Source: Myxococcales bacterium
GTDB taxonomy: Bacteria > Myxococcota_A > Polyangia > Haliangiales > Haliangiaceae
Direction: 5' to 3'
DNA length: 64,000 nucleotides
NCBI GenBank assembly: GCA_028287135.1
Contig: JAQBQE010000039.1
Span: forward strand, 1 to 64,000
Of the stretch, positions 34,246-46,049 are shown one piece after another (the stretch's first letter is position 1; every line of letters starts with the position of its first letter). The notes under the pieces are model-generated. The model had not been told where the DNA came from and did not search any database. It saw nothing but the letters and a program-made list of their open reading frames with translations. Both the position numbers and the translations under genes were made by a program.

Positions 34246-35826
34246 GTGCGGTCGCTCGTCATCGTCGTCCTGGCAGCAGCCGTCGGCTGCTCCGACACGA
34301 GCTCCGTCGACAGCTGCCCGGTGGAGCGGACGGTGTGCGGGACGAGCTGCATCGACACGCAGACCGATCCGGATCACTGCGGAGCGTGCGGTGCGACGTG
34401 CGACGCCGATCGAACGTGCGTGCAAGGCCGCTGCGCGTCCGCGTGCGAAATCGCGCTCGACGCCGTCGTGGTCGACGACTGGAACACCGCATGGGATGGC
34501 ACACCACGCGAACCGCTGCCGTATGCGGAGGCCGCGGAGAGCTGCACGAGCCTCGGTGCACGGCTGCCGACCGCGAGCGAGCTCCATCGCGTGCGAGTCC
34601 CGGGTGCGCTCGAGCATCTGCCGCTATGGTCGAGCACCGCCGACGATGTCGAGACCCAGGTCACGGTCGGGTTGCTCGATGGCGTGGCGAGCACGGCGCC
34701 GCTGACGAAGTCCGTCGCATATCGCTGCGTGTGCCCGGCGCCGGTTCCGGACGGGTTCGCGGGCAGCCGGTGTCACGGTCCCGCGTTCTCGCCGTGCTTC
34801 GCGCTCGGTCCGCTCAACGTCGACAATCACGATCGTCCCGCGCTGCGGCGCAATGCGGCGATCGCGGAGTGCGCGAACGAGCACGCTCACCTCGCGGATC
34901 TGCCCGTGCTCGCCGAGGCGTTGCTGTTCGGTCTCGTCGGATCTGGATCGACGATCCAGACCGCCGATGTCGCGACCTACGAGCGGGTGTCGACGATCAG
35001 GTGGACCGTCGCGCGCTGGCTCGGCTATCCCGGGGAGCTCGGGCACCTCGAAGTCTCGGCCGAGCTGCCGTTCCGTTGCGCCGGATGGCGGGTCCCGAAC
35101 GCGGGCTATCGCGCCGATCCCGTCGACCATCCGATCGCGACGTGGACGGTGGCGCACGATGACTGCATCGCACGAGGCGGGCACCTCGCGCGGGCCGCGG
35201 AGCTGACCGAGCTGATCCGCGCGGGCCTCGGCAACGGCAGCGGGTTCCACGTCTGGACCTCCGATCAGACCGGCTACGGCAATCTGGAATTCCTCGCCGC
35301 GTCGGTGAAGTGGACGGGAAGCGAGCCGCGGCACGCCTCGGTCTCGCTCGACACGCTGTCGTGGCGCTACAAGCACGACACGCTTCCATACCGTTGCCTG
35401 TACTACCCGGTGGATCCCGAGGTCACGGCGCCGACCGAGTGTGAGGGCGGCTGTTCGGCGCTGACCCTCGGGGGGAGCAGCGGAGCGATCCTGTGGTTCG
35501 ATGCCGTCGACCGACCGGCGATGCGCTTTGACCAGGCGATCGATCAGTGCCGGCAGCGCGGCGGCCATCTTCCCTCGGAGCGCGACCTGACCGAGGCAAT
35601 CCGCGGCGGACTCGCGAACGGGACGTTCGAGTACCTGTGGACCACCGAGGTCGGCGCAGGTCTCGACCTGACGTATTACGGGCAGCCGATCCCGTCGATC
35701 GTCCGGTTCAAGAACACGAACCCGATGTTCGATGACCTCTACAACGCGGGCGTCGCGGATGCGACCTGGTCGACGACGGACAGGACGTTTGGCTACCGCT
35801 GCATGTGGACCAACGAACAGCGATGA
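34246..35826 (+). CDS. Cys-rich lipoprotein with four lectin-like repeats
   Basis: A 526-residue lipoprotein starting with GTG; lipobox AVGC near residue 15. Residues about 24-65 hold a Cys-rich motif, CIDTQTDPDHCGACGATC, frequent in myxobacterial surface proteins. The rest contains four similar segments of the form A..C...G.HL....EL, at about residues 98-112, 206-220, 310-325 and 435-450, each followed by a W/Y-rich part and a YRC or FRC end (about 160, 280, 385, 520). This suggests four divergent C-type-lectin/sulfatase-modifying-like domains. The stop overlaps the next start by 4 bp. Confidence 0.7.
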   Translation: MRSLVIVVLAAAVGCSDTSSVDSCPVERTVCGTSCIDTQTDPDHCGACGATCDADRTCVQGRCASACEIALDAVVVDDWNTAWDGTPREPLPYAEAAESCTSLGARLPTASELHRVRVPGALEHLPLWSSTADDVETQVTVGLLDGVASTAPLTKSVAYRCVCPAPVPDGFAGSRCHGPAFSPCFALGPLNVDNHDRPALRRNAAIAECANEHAHLADLPVLAEALLFGLVGSGSTIQTADVATYERVSTIRWTVARWLGYPGELGHLEVSAELPFRCAGWRVPNAGYRADPVDHPIATWTVAHDDCIARGGHLARAAELTELIRAGLGNGSGFHVWTSDQTGYGNLEFLAASVKWTGSEPRHASVSLDTLSWRYKHDTLPYRCLYYPVDPEVTAPTECEGGCSALTLGGSSGAILWFDAVDRPAMRFDQAIDQCRQRGGHLPSERDLTEAIRGGLANGTFEYLWTTEVGAGLDLTYYGQPIPSIVRFKNTNPMFDDLYNAGVADATWSTTDRTFGYRCMWTNEQR

Positions 35827-37259
35827 CGCGGATCCAGATCGCATGGATGTCGTGCCTCGCGCTCGCGGGTTGTGACCGGGTGTTCCTCGACGATCGTCCG
35901 ATCAGCAGGATCGACGTCTCGCTGGTTCGCGAGCGTGGCTTCATCACCGACCAGGTCGAGATCGTCCGGCTCGAGGCGACCGGCGTGCGCGCCTCGGTGC
36001 TCGTCCGCGACGACGACGAGCCGAGCGGGTTCCGCGAGATCGCGATGCGAGCCGATGCTGACGACGTGTTCCACGCCACCGTGCCGGACGGCGAGCGACT
36101 GGTGAGATTCCAGAGCGCGGGCGAGCCGCTCCAGGTCTACGCGCTCGACGCGCCCGACCTGGTGGTTCGTGATTCGGTCTACGGGCACGCGGATCCTGCC
36201 CCCGCGCCGCCCAACGCACAGCTCGAGCTCGCGGTCGAGCTCGACCGTCCCTACGCGCGCGAACCGCTCGAGATCGTCACGATCGGCGCATGGGCCCGCC
36301 GACCCCTGACGGTGCCGGAGCAACCGGCCCTGGGCGAGACCACGTGGAGGGCACCGCCGATCTCGTTCTCGAGCCTGACCACGCTCCCGGGCGGCCCTGC
36401 CCAGGCTCTGCGCACCGACGATCGGGTGCTGATCCTGCGGCATGACTCGAGTGGCATGCTCGACGGCATGCTGTCGGTGCCGGGGTACGAGCAGTCGGAC
36501 GGCGTCGACCGGATCACCGCATCGATGGTCACGCTGACCGCCACCTCGCACCTGTTCGAGATCGATCCGCAGACCACGGCCGCACGGCTCAACGTCGTGC
36601 GCCCGAACCCGGTGCTGACCTGGAGCGTCAACGCCGCGCCCGGTGCAGCGGTCTCGCGTGCGAAGGGCCCCGTGCTCGCCGGGCAGACGGTTCCGGAGAT
36701 CTCCTCGCACGTGATCGCCACGTACTATCCAGAGCCGTTCGCAGGCTGGCCGAGCGTCGTGCGGTGGAGCGGGACCGCGCTGCGCGGCACGACGGGACCG
36801 GTCGCGATCCCGATCCTCGCGACCCTGTACCAGGCGGCCGAGCTCCCGCCGGATCCTCCGCCGGGGCCACCGATGGTGATGTCGCAGCCGCAGGGGCTGC
36901 CGCTGCTGGTCTCCCTCGAAGGCACCCCCATCGTCGCCGACGGCGCGGCGATCACCTTCGATCATGACCACGAGGTGACGCTCGAGATGACGATCGATCG
37001 CGCGCCGCCGGCCTGCGACAAGCACGGGTTCACGCTGGTCTCGATCGATCCGGCCACCACCCTGCGCACCACGCGGTTCTCGGTGTTCTCGACGACGCCG
37101 AGCGTCACGGTACCGGGCGCCCTGTTCTCGCCGGACGTCGTCTATTTGATCCAGGCCACGTGCGAGGTCGGTGCGCGCGAGATCGGCGAAGGCCGCACCG
37201 CGCTCACCCTTCCGTACGGCGTCGGCACGCTCGATACCGCGGTGTTCTTCACGCCATGA
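35823..37259 (+). CDS. Large lipoprotein of unknown function
   Basis: A 478-residue lipoprotein: leader ending in LALAGC (about residues 12-17). The mature part is beta-rich throughout with alternating charged/hydrophobic strands and Pro-rich loops; it could consist of several Ig-like domains, but none is recognised. ATG at 35823 overlaps the previous stop (ATGA), and its own stop overlaps the start of the kinase gene, so the two lipoproteins and the kinase form one operon. It may be a sensor or surface partner of that kinase. Confidence 0.65.
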   Translation: MTRIQIAWMSCLALAGCDRVFLDDRPISRIDVSLVRERGFITDQVEIVRLEATGVRASVLVRDDDEPSGFREIAMRADADDVFHATVPDGERLVRFQSAGEPLQVYALDAPDLVVRDSVYGHADPAPAPPNAQLELAVELDRPYAREPLEIVTIGAWARRPLTVPEQPALGETTWRAPPISFSSLTTLPGGPAQALRTDDRVLILRHDSSGMLDGMLSVPGYEQSDGVDRITASMVTLTATSHLFEIDPQTTAARLNVVRPNPVLTWSVNAAPGAAVSRAKGPVLAGQTVPEISSHVIATYYPEPFAGWPSVVRWSGTALRGTTGPVAIPILATLYQAAELPPDPPPGPPMVMSQPQGLPLLVSLEGTPIVADGAAITFDHDHEVTLEMTIDRAPPACDKHGFTLVSIDPATTLRTTRFSVFSTTPSVTVPGALFSPDVVYLIQATCEVGAREIGEGRTALTLPYGVGTLDTAVFFTP

Positions 37260-39307
37260 TGTTCGTCTGCGGTGCCTGCGGGCAGAGCTTCGATCGCGGG
37301 GGCTACTGCTCCACCGACGGTCAGGCGCTCGTGGCGACCACGGACCCGATGCTCGGTCGCGAGGTCGGGCGCTACCGGATCGCGCGGCTGCTCGGCGAAG
37401 GCGGGATGGGACAGGTCTATCTCGGGGTGCAGCCCGCGATCGGTAGCCGCGTCGCGATCAAGATCCTGAGCAACGAGTGCACGCGGATCCCCGAGCTGCT
37501 CGAGCGGTTCTTCGCCGAGGCGCGCGCGGTCAACTTGATCCGGCACGAGAGCATCGTCAGCGTCATCGACATGGCGCAGCTCGATGACGGTCGGCCGTAC
37601 ATCGTCATGGAGTTCATCGAGGGCCAGACCCTCGGCCAGGTGGTGCGCTCCGGCCCGGCGCCGATCGGTGGCGTCGTGCAGGCGATGACCGAGGTGATGT
37701 CGGCGCTCGGCGCCGCACACGCGCTCGGCATCGTGCATCGTGATCTCAAGCCCGACAACGTGCTGATCACCGCCGAGGGTCACGCGAAGGTGCTCGATTT
37801 CGGGATCGCCAAGCTCGCACCCGGGCTGTCGAACGCGCTGTCACCGCGCACGCGCACCGGTGCGCTGCTCGGGACGCCGGCGTACATGGCGCCGGAACAG
37901 ATCAGCGGGGCAGGGAACGTCGATGCGCGCACCGATCTGTATGCAGCGGGCGTCGTGCTGTTCCAGGCGGTCACCGGGCGCGTCCCGTTCCAGGGCGACA
38001 CGCTCTACGACCTCATGCGCGCACACCTCGAGCAGACGCCGCCGTCTCCTCGCGCCATGCGACCGGAGCTGCCGCCGGCCCTCGAGGCGGTGATCCTGAC
38101 CGCGCTCGAGAAGGATCCCGCGCGTCGGTTCCAGAGCGCCGCGGAGATGACGCACGCGATGCACGAGGCCGCGCGCGCGTTGCCGGTGGATCAGTGGCGT
38201 GTCCTGTCGTCGCGCGGCGGGATGGTGACCGGGCGGCCGTCGCTCGAGCACATGCGGCACATGACGCCGGTCGGCGCGGCGCCGGCAGCGACCGGGCAGG
38301 GGCACGCGCCGACCGTGCGTGCCTCGGAGGTGATGCCGCAGCAGCGCACGGAGCGCGATCGACCGCGCGGTCGCGGACGGGCGATCGCGATCGTCGCGTT
38401 CGCGGCGGTGTGCGTCGGCGTGGTGGCGATCGCGGTCAGCCAGCGCGGCCGCACGGCGGCCGGCGTTCCGGCACCGGCGATCGCGACGGCGGGATCGGAC
38501 GCGGCGGAGGGTCTGTCGCCTCCCTCGAGCGGCAGCGCACCGGCGCCCACCGTGGCGACGCCACCCCCGACACCGGCACCCCCTGCCGGCGGCCCGCCAC
38601 CCGCACGCGCGGGCTCCGGGTCGGGGGGGACGGCCAGCCCACCTCGCGGGCCGCGAGCGCCCGTGCCGGGACCGACGATCGTCGGAGGCGGCAGCGCCGC
38701 GGATCACGGGGTCCACATCGGCAGCGGCGTGCAGGTCGGGCCGGGCGTGGTGATCGGCGGGAGCACCGCGACCGCGCCGTCTCCGTCGACCCCGAAGGAG
38801 ATCCGGCGCCCGATTGATTACAACCCGAAGAAGTTCGACGCCGCGGCCTATGCACCGAAGGCCCTCGCGCTCGCCAGGCAGCTGTATCCGGATGCGGGCT
38901 TCGTCCGCTACGACATGGTCAACGTGTTCCCGGATGGGCTCGCCAGCCTCGGGCTGACCGATGACGACGCTTCGTTCTTGTTTCGTTCTCCGTCACACTC
39001 GGCGCGGCCCGCAGGAATTCCGAAGAACCTCGATGTCGACATCCCCTGCTACGTCGAGGTCGAGGTCGGTGTGCGCGAGGTCCGGGCCAGGGTCCGCTCG
39101 ATGGATCCGATCGATGCCAACTGCAAGTGGCCGATCCGGCCGCTGCCCACGTGCAGCCCCGCGCAGGTCTGGGCGAAGGCGAAGGCCAAGGGCGCGGACC
39201 TCGCTACCGTGGCGAAGGTCGCGTTCCTGTCGGACGGCACGTGGTTCTTCGACAACGAGAATGACGGAGAGGGCTTCGTGGAGAGCTATCCGGATCGATG
39301 TCCGTGA
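37256..39307 (+). CDS. Transmembrane Ser/Thr kinase with N-terminal zinc-ribbon-like motif
   Basis: A 683-residue kinase. The N-terminus has CGACGQSFDRGGYC, a zinc-ribbon-like Cys set. The kinase domain (about 38-300) is complete: GEGGMGQVYLG, AIKIL, HRDLKPDN, DFGIAK, GTPAYMAPEQ, and an Arg near the C-lobe end. One membrane helix lies at about 380-400 (IAIVAFAAVCVGVVAIAV). The outside part starts with a long Pro/Ala/Gly-rich linker and ends in a small domain (about 520-683) with two to three Cys and no known match. It is co-transcribed with two lipoproteins, which may provide its signal. Two adjacent ATGs are possible starts. Confidence 0.9.
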   Translation: MMFVCGACGQSFDRGGYCSTDGQALVATTDPMLGREVGRYRIARLLGEGGMGQVYLGVQPAIGSRVAIKILSNECTRIPELLERFFAEARAVNLIRHESIVSVIDMAQLDDGRPYIVMEFIEGQTLGQVVRSGPAPIGGVVQAMTEVMSALGAAHALGIVHRDLKPDNVLITAEGHAKVLDFGIAKLAPGLSNALSPRTRTGALLGTPAYMAPEQISGAGNVDARTDLYAAGVVLFQAVTGRVPFQGDTLYDLMRAHLEQTPPSPRAMRPELPPALEAVILTALEKDPARRFQSAAEMTHAMHEAARALPVDQWRVLSSRGGMVTGRPSLEHMRHMTPVGAAPAATGQGHAPTVRASEVMPQQRTERDRPRGRGRAIAIVAFAAVCVGVVAIAVSQRGRTAAGVPAPAIATAGSDAAEGLSPPSSGSAPAPTVATPPPTPAPPAGGPPPARAGSGSGGTASPPRGPRAPVPGPTIVGGGSAADHGVHIGSGVQVGPGVVIGGSTATAPSPSTPKEIRRPIDYNPKKFDAAAYAPKALALARQLYPDAGFVRYDMVNVFPDGLASLGLTDDDASFLFRSPSHSARPAGIPKNLDVDIPCYVEVEVGVREVRARVRSMDPIDANCKWPIRPLPTCSPAQVWAKAKAKGADLATVAKVAFLSDGTWFFDNENDGEGFVESYPDRCP

Positions 39308-39327
39308 CCTGAGGGCGAGACGGCGGT

Positions 39328-40893
39328 ATGTCTTCGAGCGCAGTGAGCAACGAAAAGCACAACGAAAAGCCCAAGACTGCGATCGTCCCCACCCGGGCCG
39401 ACAACTACCCCGAGTGGTACTTGAAGGTGATCGACGCCGCCGATCTCGCCGAGAACTCGGATGTCCGCGGCTGCATGGTGATCAAGCCGTGGGGCTATGC
39501 GCTGTGGGAGAACATCCAGCGCGGGCTCGACGCGATGTTCAAGGCGACCGGCCACGTCAACGCGTACTTCCCGCTGTTCATCCCGCTGTCGTTCCTCGAG
39601 AAGGAAGCCGCCCACGTCGAGGGCTTCGCGAAGGAGTGCGCGGTCGTCACCCACTCGCGGCTGATTACCGTGGACGGCAAGCTCGTCCCCGATCCGAAGA
39701 GCAAGCTCGAGGAGCCACTGATCGTTCGTCCGACCTCGGAGACCATCATCGGCGCGTCGTTCGCCAAGTGGGTGAAGAGCTATCGCGACCTGCCGCTGCT
39801 GATCAATCAGTGGGCGAACGTCGTCCGCTGGGAGATGCGCACGCGGCTGTTCCTGCGCACGGCCGAGTTCCTCTGGCAGGAGGGTCACACCGCCCACGCC
39901 ACGAGCGAGGAAGCCGTCGAGGAGACGATGAAGATGCTCGGCGTCTATGCCGAGTTCGCCGAGCAGTGGATGGCGATGCCCGTGATCCAGGGCGAGAAGA
40001 CCGCCGGTGAGCGGTTCCCTGGTGCGGTCCAGACGTTCTGCATCGAGGCGATGATGCAGGACCGCAAGGCCCTGCAGGCCGGCACGTCGCACTTCCTCGG
40101 CCAGAACTTCGCCAAGGCCTCCGGCATCGAGTTCCAGGACGACAAGGGCGCACTCGTCCACGCCTGGACGACCTCGTGGGGCGTGTCGACCCGTCTGATC
40201 GGCGGCATGATCATGACCCACTCCGACGACGACGGCCTGATCTGTCCGCCGCGGCTCGCGCCCGAGCAGATCGTGATCATCCCCGTGATCCAGAAGCCCG
40301 AGGATCGCGATCGCGTCCTCACGTATTGCAAGGCACTCGAGAAGGAGCTCGAGGCGACGATCTATGCCGGCTCTCCGGTCCGCGTCCACGTCGATGCGCG
40401 CGACATGCGTGGCGGCGACAAGGCGTGGCAGTGGATCAAGAAGGGCGCGCCGATCCGGCTCGAGGTCGGTCCGCGCGACATCGACAACGACTCGGTGTTC
40501 ATGGGCCGCCGCGACAAGGGACCGAAGGAGAAGACCGGGGTGACCCGTGCCGCGTTCGTCGCGGGCGTCGCCACGACCCTCCAGGAGATCCAGGATGCGC
40601 TGTTCGCGCGTGCGCTCGCGTTCCGCGATCAGCACACGAAGCAGATCGACACCAAGGAAGAGTTCTACGCGTACTTCGCGGATCCCCCGAAGAAGAAGCA
40701 GAGCGACCCGACCCCGATCCACGCGGGCTTCGCGTTGACGCACTTCAACGGCGATCCGGCACTCGAGACCAAGATCAAGGAAGACCTGAAGGTCACCGTG
40801 CGCTGCATCCCGCTCGCACCGGGAGAGCCCGGCACGTGCCCGTTCACCGGGCAGCCGAGTGCCAAGCGCGTCGTCTGGGCGAAGTCCTACTGA
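39328..40893 (+). CDS. proS: Prolyl-tRNA synthetase, archaeal/eukaryal type
   Basis: A 521-residue class II synthetase charging tRNA-Pro. Motif 2 region (VVRWEMRTRLFLRTAEFLWQEGHTAHAT) and RPTSETII are diagnostic; motif 3 region GVSTRLIGGMIMTHSDDDGL follows, then the anticodon-binding domain and the C-terminal zinc-binding-like domain ending in a Tyr (AKSY), which mark the archaeal/eukaryal (ProRS type 3) form without the bacterial editing insertion. This form is found in some bacteria, including many myxobacteria. It starts 20 bases past the kinase stop. Confidence 0.94.
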   Translation: MSSSAVSNEKHNEKPKTAIVPTRADNYPEWYLKVIDAADLAENSDVRGCMVIKPWGYALWENIQRGLDAMFKATGHVNAYFPLFIPLSFLEKEAAHVEGFAKECAVVTHSRLITVDGKLVPDPKSKLEEPLIVRPTSETIIGASFAKWVKSYRDLPLLINQWANVVRWEMRTRLFLRTAEFLWQEGHTAHATSEEAVEETMKMLGVYAEFAEQWMAMPVIQGEKTAGERFPGAVQTFCIEAMMQDRKALQAGTSHFLGQNFAKASGIEFQDDKGALVHAWTTSWGVSTRLIGGMIMTHSDDDGLICPPRLAPEQIVIIPVIQKPEDRDRVLTYCKALEKELEATIYAGSPVRVHVDARDMRGGDKAWQWIKKGAPIRLEVGPRDIDNDSVFMGRRDKGPKEKTGVTRAAFVAGVATTLQEIQDALFARALAFRDQHTKQIDTKEEFYAYFADPPKKKQSDPTPIHAGFALTHFNGDPALETKIKEDLKVTVRCIPLAPGEPGTCPFTGQPSAKRVVWAKSY

Positions 40894-40910
40894 CGTGACA
40901 CGATACGGGG

Positions 40911-41303
40911 ATGGCTGAGCTTGGCTGTCCCGTCTGCGACTCTCCTCTCGACGAAGCCGGCAGTACGTTCCGCTGCGTCCTGTGCGAGGGGGCGTGGGTC
41001 CGCGAGGAGGTGCTGGTCGCGATCCTCGAGCAACGCGCGTCGACGCTGGTCGCCCTGCCGTGGGTCGCGCGCCAGGACAAGCCGCGGCCGTGCGCCGAGT
41101 GCACCGCCGACATGCAGACGGTGAACCTCGGTTCGGTCGCGCTCGACCGGTGCGCCCAGCACGGCGTGTGGTTCGACGCGAACGAGATGACCGAGCTCCT
41201 GAAGCAGGTGAAGCTGTTCAAGGCGAACACGGATCCGGTCAGCGAGCACGAGGCGCACCGCACCGGCCTGCTGACGCGGCTTGCGAAGCTGTTCGGCGGC
41301 TAG
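40911..41303 (+). CDS. Zinc-ribbon (TFIIB-type) small protein
   Basis: A 130-residue soluble protein with two zinc ribbons: CPVCDSPLDEAGSTFRC..C (about residues 6-24) and CAECTADMQTV..DRCAQHGVWFDANEM (about 62-92), the second matching zf-TFIIB-type domains (CPxC...CxxxHGxWFD). Function of such proteins is unknown. The stop codon lies in the first copy of a 23-bp tandem repeat. Follows proS by 17 bases in the same direction. Confidence 0.8.
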   Translation: MAELGCPVCDSPLDEAGSTFRCVLCEGAWVREEVLVAILEQRASTLVALPWVARQDKPRPCAECTADMQTVNLGSVALDRCAQHGVWFDANEMTELLKQVKLFKANTDPVSEHEAHRTGLLTRLAKLFGG

Positions 41304-41356
41304 CGCCAATGCTGTTCGGCGGCTAGCGCCAATGCTGTTCGGCGGCTAGCGCCCAT
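41288..41356. repeat. Three tandem copies of a 23-bp unit at a gene end
   Basis: Copies at 41288-41310, 41311-41333 and 41334-41356; the last differs by one base. Each holds GGCGGCTAGCGCC. The first copy contains the last codons and the TAG stop of the zinc-ribbon gene, so the duplication copied the gene end downstream without changing the protein. Confidence 0.85.
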
Positions 41357-41378
41357 GCTGGTCAGTTAGCGGGTTCCG

Positions 41379-41847
41379 TCGTCGTGCACGTGCACGTGTC
41401 ACGTGCTCGTCCACGTCCACGGACTCGGTAGCAACCGGGCTGAAGCACGGCCGATACGTCCGGCACGCTCGACTACGAGAAGCTTGACGTCTATCAATGT
41501 GCGATCGAACACTTGGCGTTCGTGTTCAGGTCCATCCCAAACCTGCCGCGTGGGTACTCGGCGCTGGTCGATCCGTGGCGGCGAGCCGCGATGTCGGTGC
41601 CGTTGAACATCGCGGAGGCTGTCGGGAAAACGAACGAAGCCGATCGAAACAACCGGTACGCGATCGCACGGGGCGAGGCGATGGAATGCGGCGCAATCAT
41701 CGCCGGCTGGTCGGCGCTGTGCCTGAGTCGGACCTGTCGGCGGGCAAGCAGCTCTTGGTCCGCGTGGTCGGAATGCTGAGCAAGCTCTGCCGATGATCGT
41801 GGACGTGAACGAGCACGTGCACGTGCACGAGCACGTGCACGAACGAC
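41379..41847. mobile_element. Candidate non-autonomous element: four-helix-bundle gene between hexamer inverted repeats
   Basis: Left flank 41379-41422 consists of CGTGCA/CGTCCA-type hexamers; right flank 41798-41847 is the inverted counterpart (ACGTGCACGAGC, GGACGTGAACG). Read in the same sense, both show a run of CGTGCA units, then CGTGCT, then CGTCCACG or CGTTCACGTCCACG, toward the gene. Outside these, GCTAGCGCC(C/A)ATGC on the left and GCATTGCGGCTAGC on the right form an outer imperfect inverted repeat. The cargo is a decayed 23S-IVP family gene. No transposase is present, so mobility is inference. Confidence 0.45.
41456..41796 (+). pseudogene. 23S rRNA-intervening-sequence / four-helix-bundle protein, decayed
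   Basis: The sequence LDYEKLDVYQCAIEHL, then SVPLNIAEAVGKTNEADRNN and YAIARGEAMECGAIIAG is the IVP/four-helix-bundle family (about 115-130 residues). There is no ATG or GTG before it in frame; the expected start position reads ACG (41456). After residue ~90 the frame is lost near 41720 and the family C-terminus (SAGKQLLVRVVGMLSK) continues in another frame to a stop at 41794-41796. A start mutation plus a frameshift and a small deletion make it a pseudogene. It lies between inverted hexamer repeats. Confidence 0.72.
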
Positions 41848-41868
41848 CTTAACCGAGTGGCATTGCGG

Positions 41869-44532
<2,664 letters not shown>

Positions 44533-44604
44533 CGCTCCCGAGTATCGCACGCGCGGCCAACTTGGGTTCCCTTCTCCGGCGTGCGGCGCTAAGGTCCGTC
44601 GGTC

Positions 44605-45354
44605 ATGCCGTCCGACCGAAAGCCCGCCTACAAGCGCATCCTCCTCAAGATCTCGGGCGAGGCGCTGATGGGAAACCAGGGCTACGGCATCAACACCGAG
44701 GTCCTGAAGAGCGTCGCCGCGGAGATCGCGGAGACCGCGAAGCTCGGCGTCGAGGTCGCGGTCGTGGTCGGTGGCGGAAACATCTTCCGGGGCGTCTCGG
44801 AATCCGCTCGCGGCATGGACCGCGCCTCGGCGGACTACGTCGGCATGCTCGCCACCGTGATGAACGCGGTGTCGCTCCAGGAAGCGATCGAGAAGCAGGG
44901 CGTTGTCACCCGCGTTCAGTCCGCGATCCCCGTCTCACAGCTCGCCGAGCCGTACATCCGCCGGCGCGCGATGCGCCACCTCGAGAAGGGTCGCGTCGTG
45001 ATCTTCGGCGCCGGGACCGGCAACCCGTTCTTCACGACCGATACCGCCGCCGCGCTGCGCGCGATGGAGATCGGGGCCGAGATCCTGCTCAAGGCCACCA
45101 AGGTCGACGGGATCTACGACAAGGATCCGAAGAAGCACACCGACGCCAAGAAGTACAAGACCGTGACGTTCATGGATGCGCTGCAGAAGGATCTGCACGT
45201 GATGGACGGTACGGCGTTCGCACTCTGCCGCGACAACGAGATGAGCATCGTGGTGTTCGACATGACGACACGTGGCAACATCCAGCGCGTCGTGTGCGGA
45301 GAGCCGGTCGGCACGACGGTCGTCAAAGACAACCAGAAGACGCAGTACGCCTAG
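44605..45354 (+). CDS. pyrH: Uridylate kinase
   Basis: A 249-residue amino-acid-kinase fold enzyme phosphorylating UMP to UDP. Landmarks are [13 protein letters not shown] (about 11-23), [41 protein letters not shown] and [16 protein letters not shown]. Length is normal (about 240). ATG at 44605 follows a divergent gap of 72 bp from the kinase gene, which must hold its promoter because the usual upstream tsf is 10.5 kb away. frr follows after 18 bases. Confidence 0.96.
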   Translation: MPSDRKPAYKRILLKISGEALMGNQGYGINTEVLKSVAAEIAETAKLGVEVAVVVGGGNIFRGVSESARGMDRASADYVGMLATVMNAVSLQEAIEKQGVVTRVQSAIPVSQLAEPYIRRRAMRHLEKGRVVIFGAGTGNPFFTTDTAAALRAMEIGAEILLKATKVDGIYDKDPKKHTDAKKYKTVTFMDALQKDLHVMDGTAFALCRDNEMSIVVFDMTTRGNIQRVVCGEPVGTTVVKDNQKTQYA

Positions 45355-45372
45355 CGAACCGAAGAGGGGATC

Positions 45373-45930
45373 ATGATCAACGACATCACGAATGACTCCG
45401 AAGAGGGCATGAAGAAGGCGATCGACTCGTTCAAGCGCGATCTACAGAAGGTCCGCACGGGTCGCGCGAACACGTCGATGCTCGACGGGATCAGAGTCGA
45501 CTACTACGGCACACCGACGCCGGTGAATCAGGTCGCTTCGGTGCAGGTCGTCGATGCGCGCCTGATCACGGTGAAGCCGTGGGAGAAGGCCATGCTCGCC
45601 GTGATCGACAAGGCGATCCGCGCCAGTGATCTCGGGATCAACCCGGTCGCCGATGCCGAGCTCGTGCGCCTCCCGATCCCGCCGCTGACGCAGGAGCGCC
45701 GCAAGGAGCTCGCCAAGGTCGTCAACAAGCAGACCGAGGAGGCCCGGGTGGCCGTGCGCTCGGCCCGTCGCGACGCGATGGACATGATCAAGGACGCCGA
45801 GAAGGAAAAGCAGATCACCGAGGATCAGCGCAAGGACGGCGAGAAGCGGGTCCAGGATCTGACCGACAAGTACATCGCCATGGTCGAGGACATCGCCAAG
45901 GCGAAAGAGAAAGAGATCATGGAGCTGTGA
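45373..45930 (+). CDS. frr: Ribosome recycling factor
   Basis: A 185-residue RRF that splits post-termination ribosomes with EF-G. The signatures are KVRTGRANTSMLDGIRVDYYGTP split as KVRTGRANTSMLDG and VDYYGTPTPVNQVA, then PWEKAMLAVIDKAI, and RIPLPPLT-like RLPIPPLTQERRKELAK, with a C-terminal coiled coil. Length is exactly typical. GAAGAGGGG precedes the ATG. Together with pyrH it makes the second half of the split rpsB-tsf-pyrH-frr cluster. Confidence 0.96.
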   Translation: MINDITNDSEEGMKKAIDSFKRDLQKVRTGRANTSMLDGIRVDYYGTPTPVNQVASVQVVDARLITVKPWEKAMLAVIDKAIRASDLGINPVADAELVRLPIPPLTQERRKELAKVVNKQTEEARVAVRSARRDAMDMIKDAEKEKQITEDQRKDGEKRVQDLTDKYIAMVEDIAKAKEKEIMEL

Positions 45931-45936
45931 GGCGCC

Positions 45937-45960
45937 AGGGGGATGTTTCCGAGTCCCCCT
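45937..45960 (+). terminator. Hairpin after frr
   Basis: AGGGGGA and TCCCCCT form a perfect 7-bp stem with a 10-base loop, 7 bases past the frr stop. No T-run follows, so termination efficiency is uncertain; it may also protect the 3' end. Confidence 0.45.
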
Positions 45961-46049
45961 CGCACCTCACGGTAGGGCCCACGGGGCGCGATCGAGCCGG
46001 CTGCCCGCAAAGGCGCGCGCGGTCGACTCTCGGGGTATGATTCTCGCCG

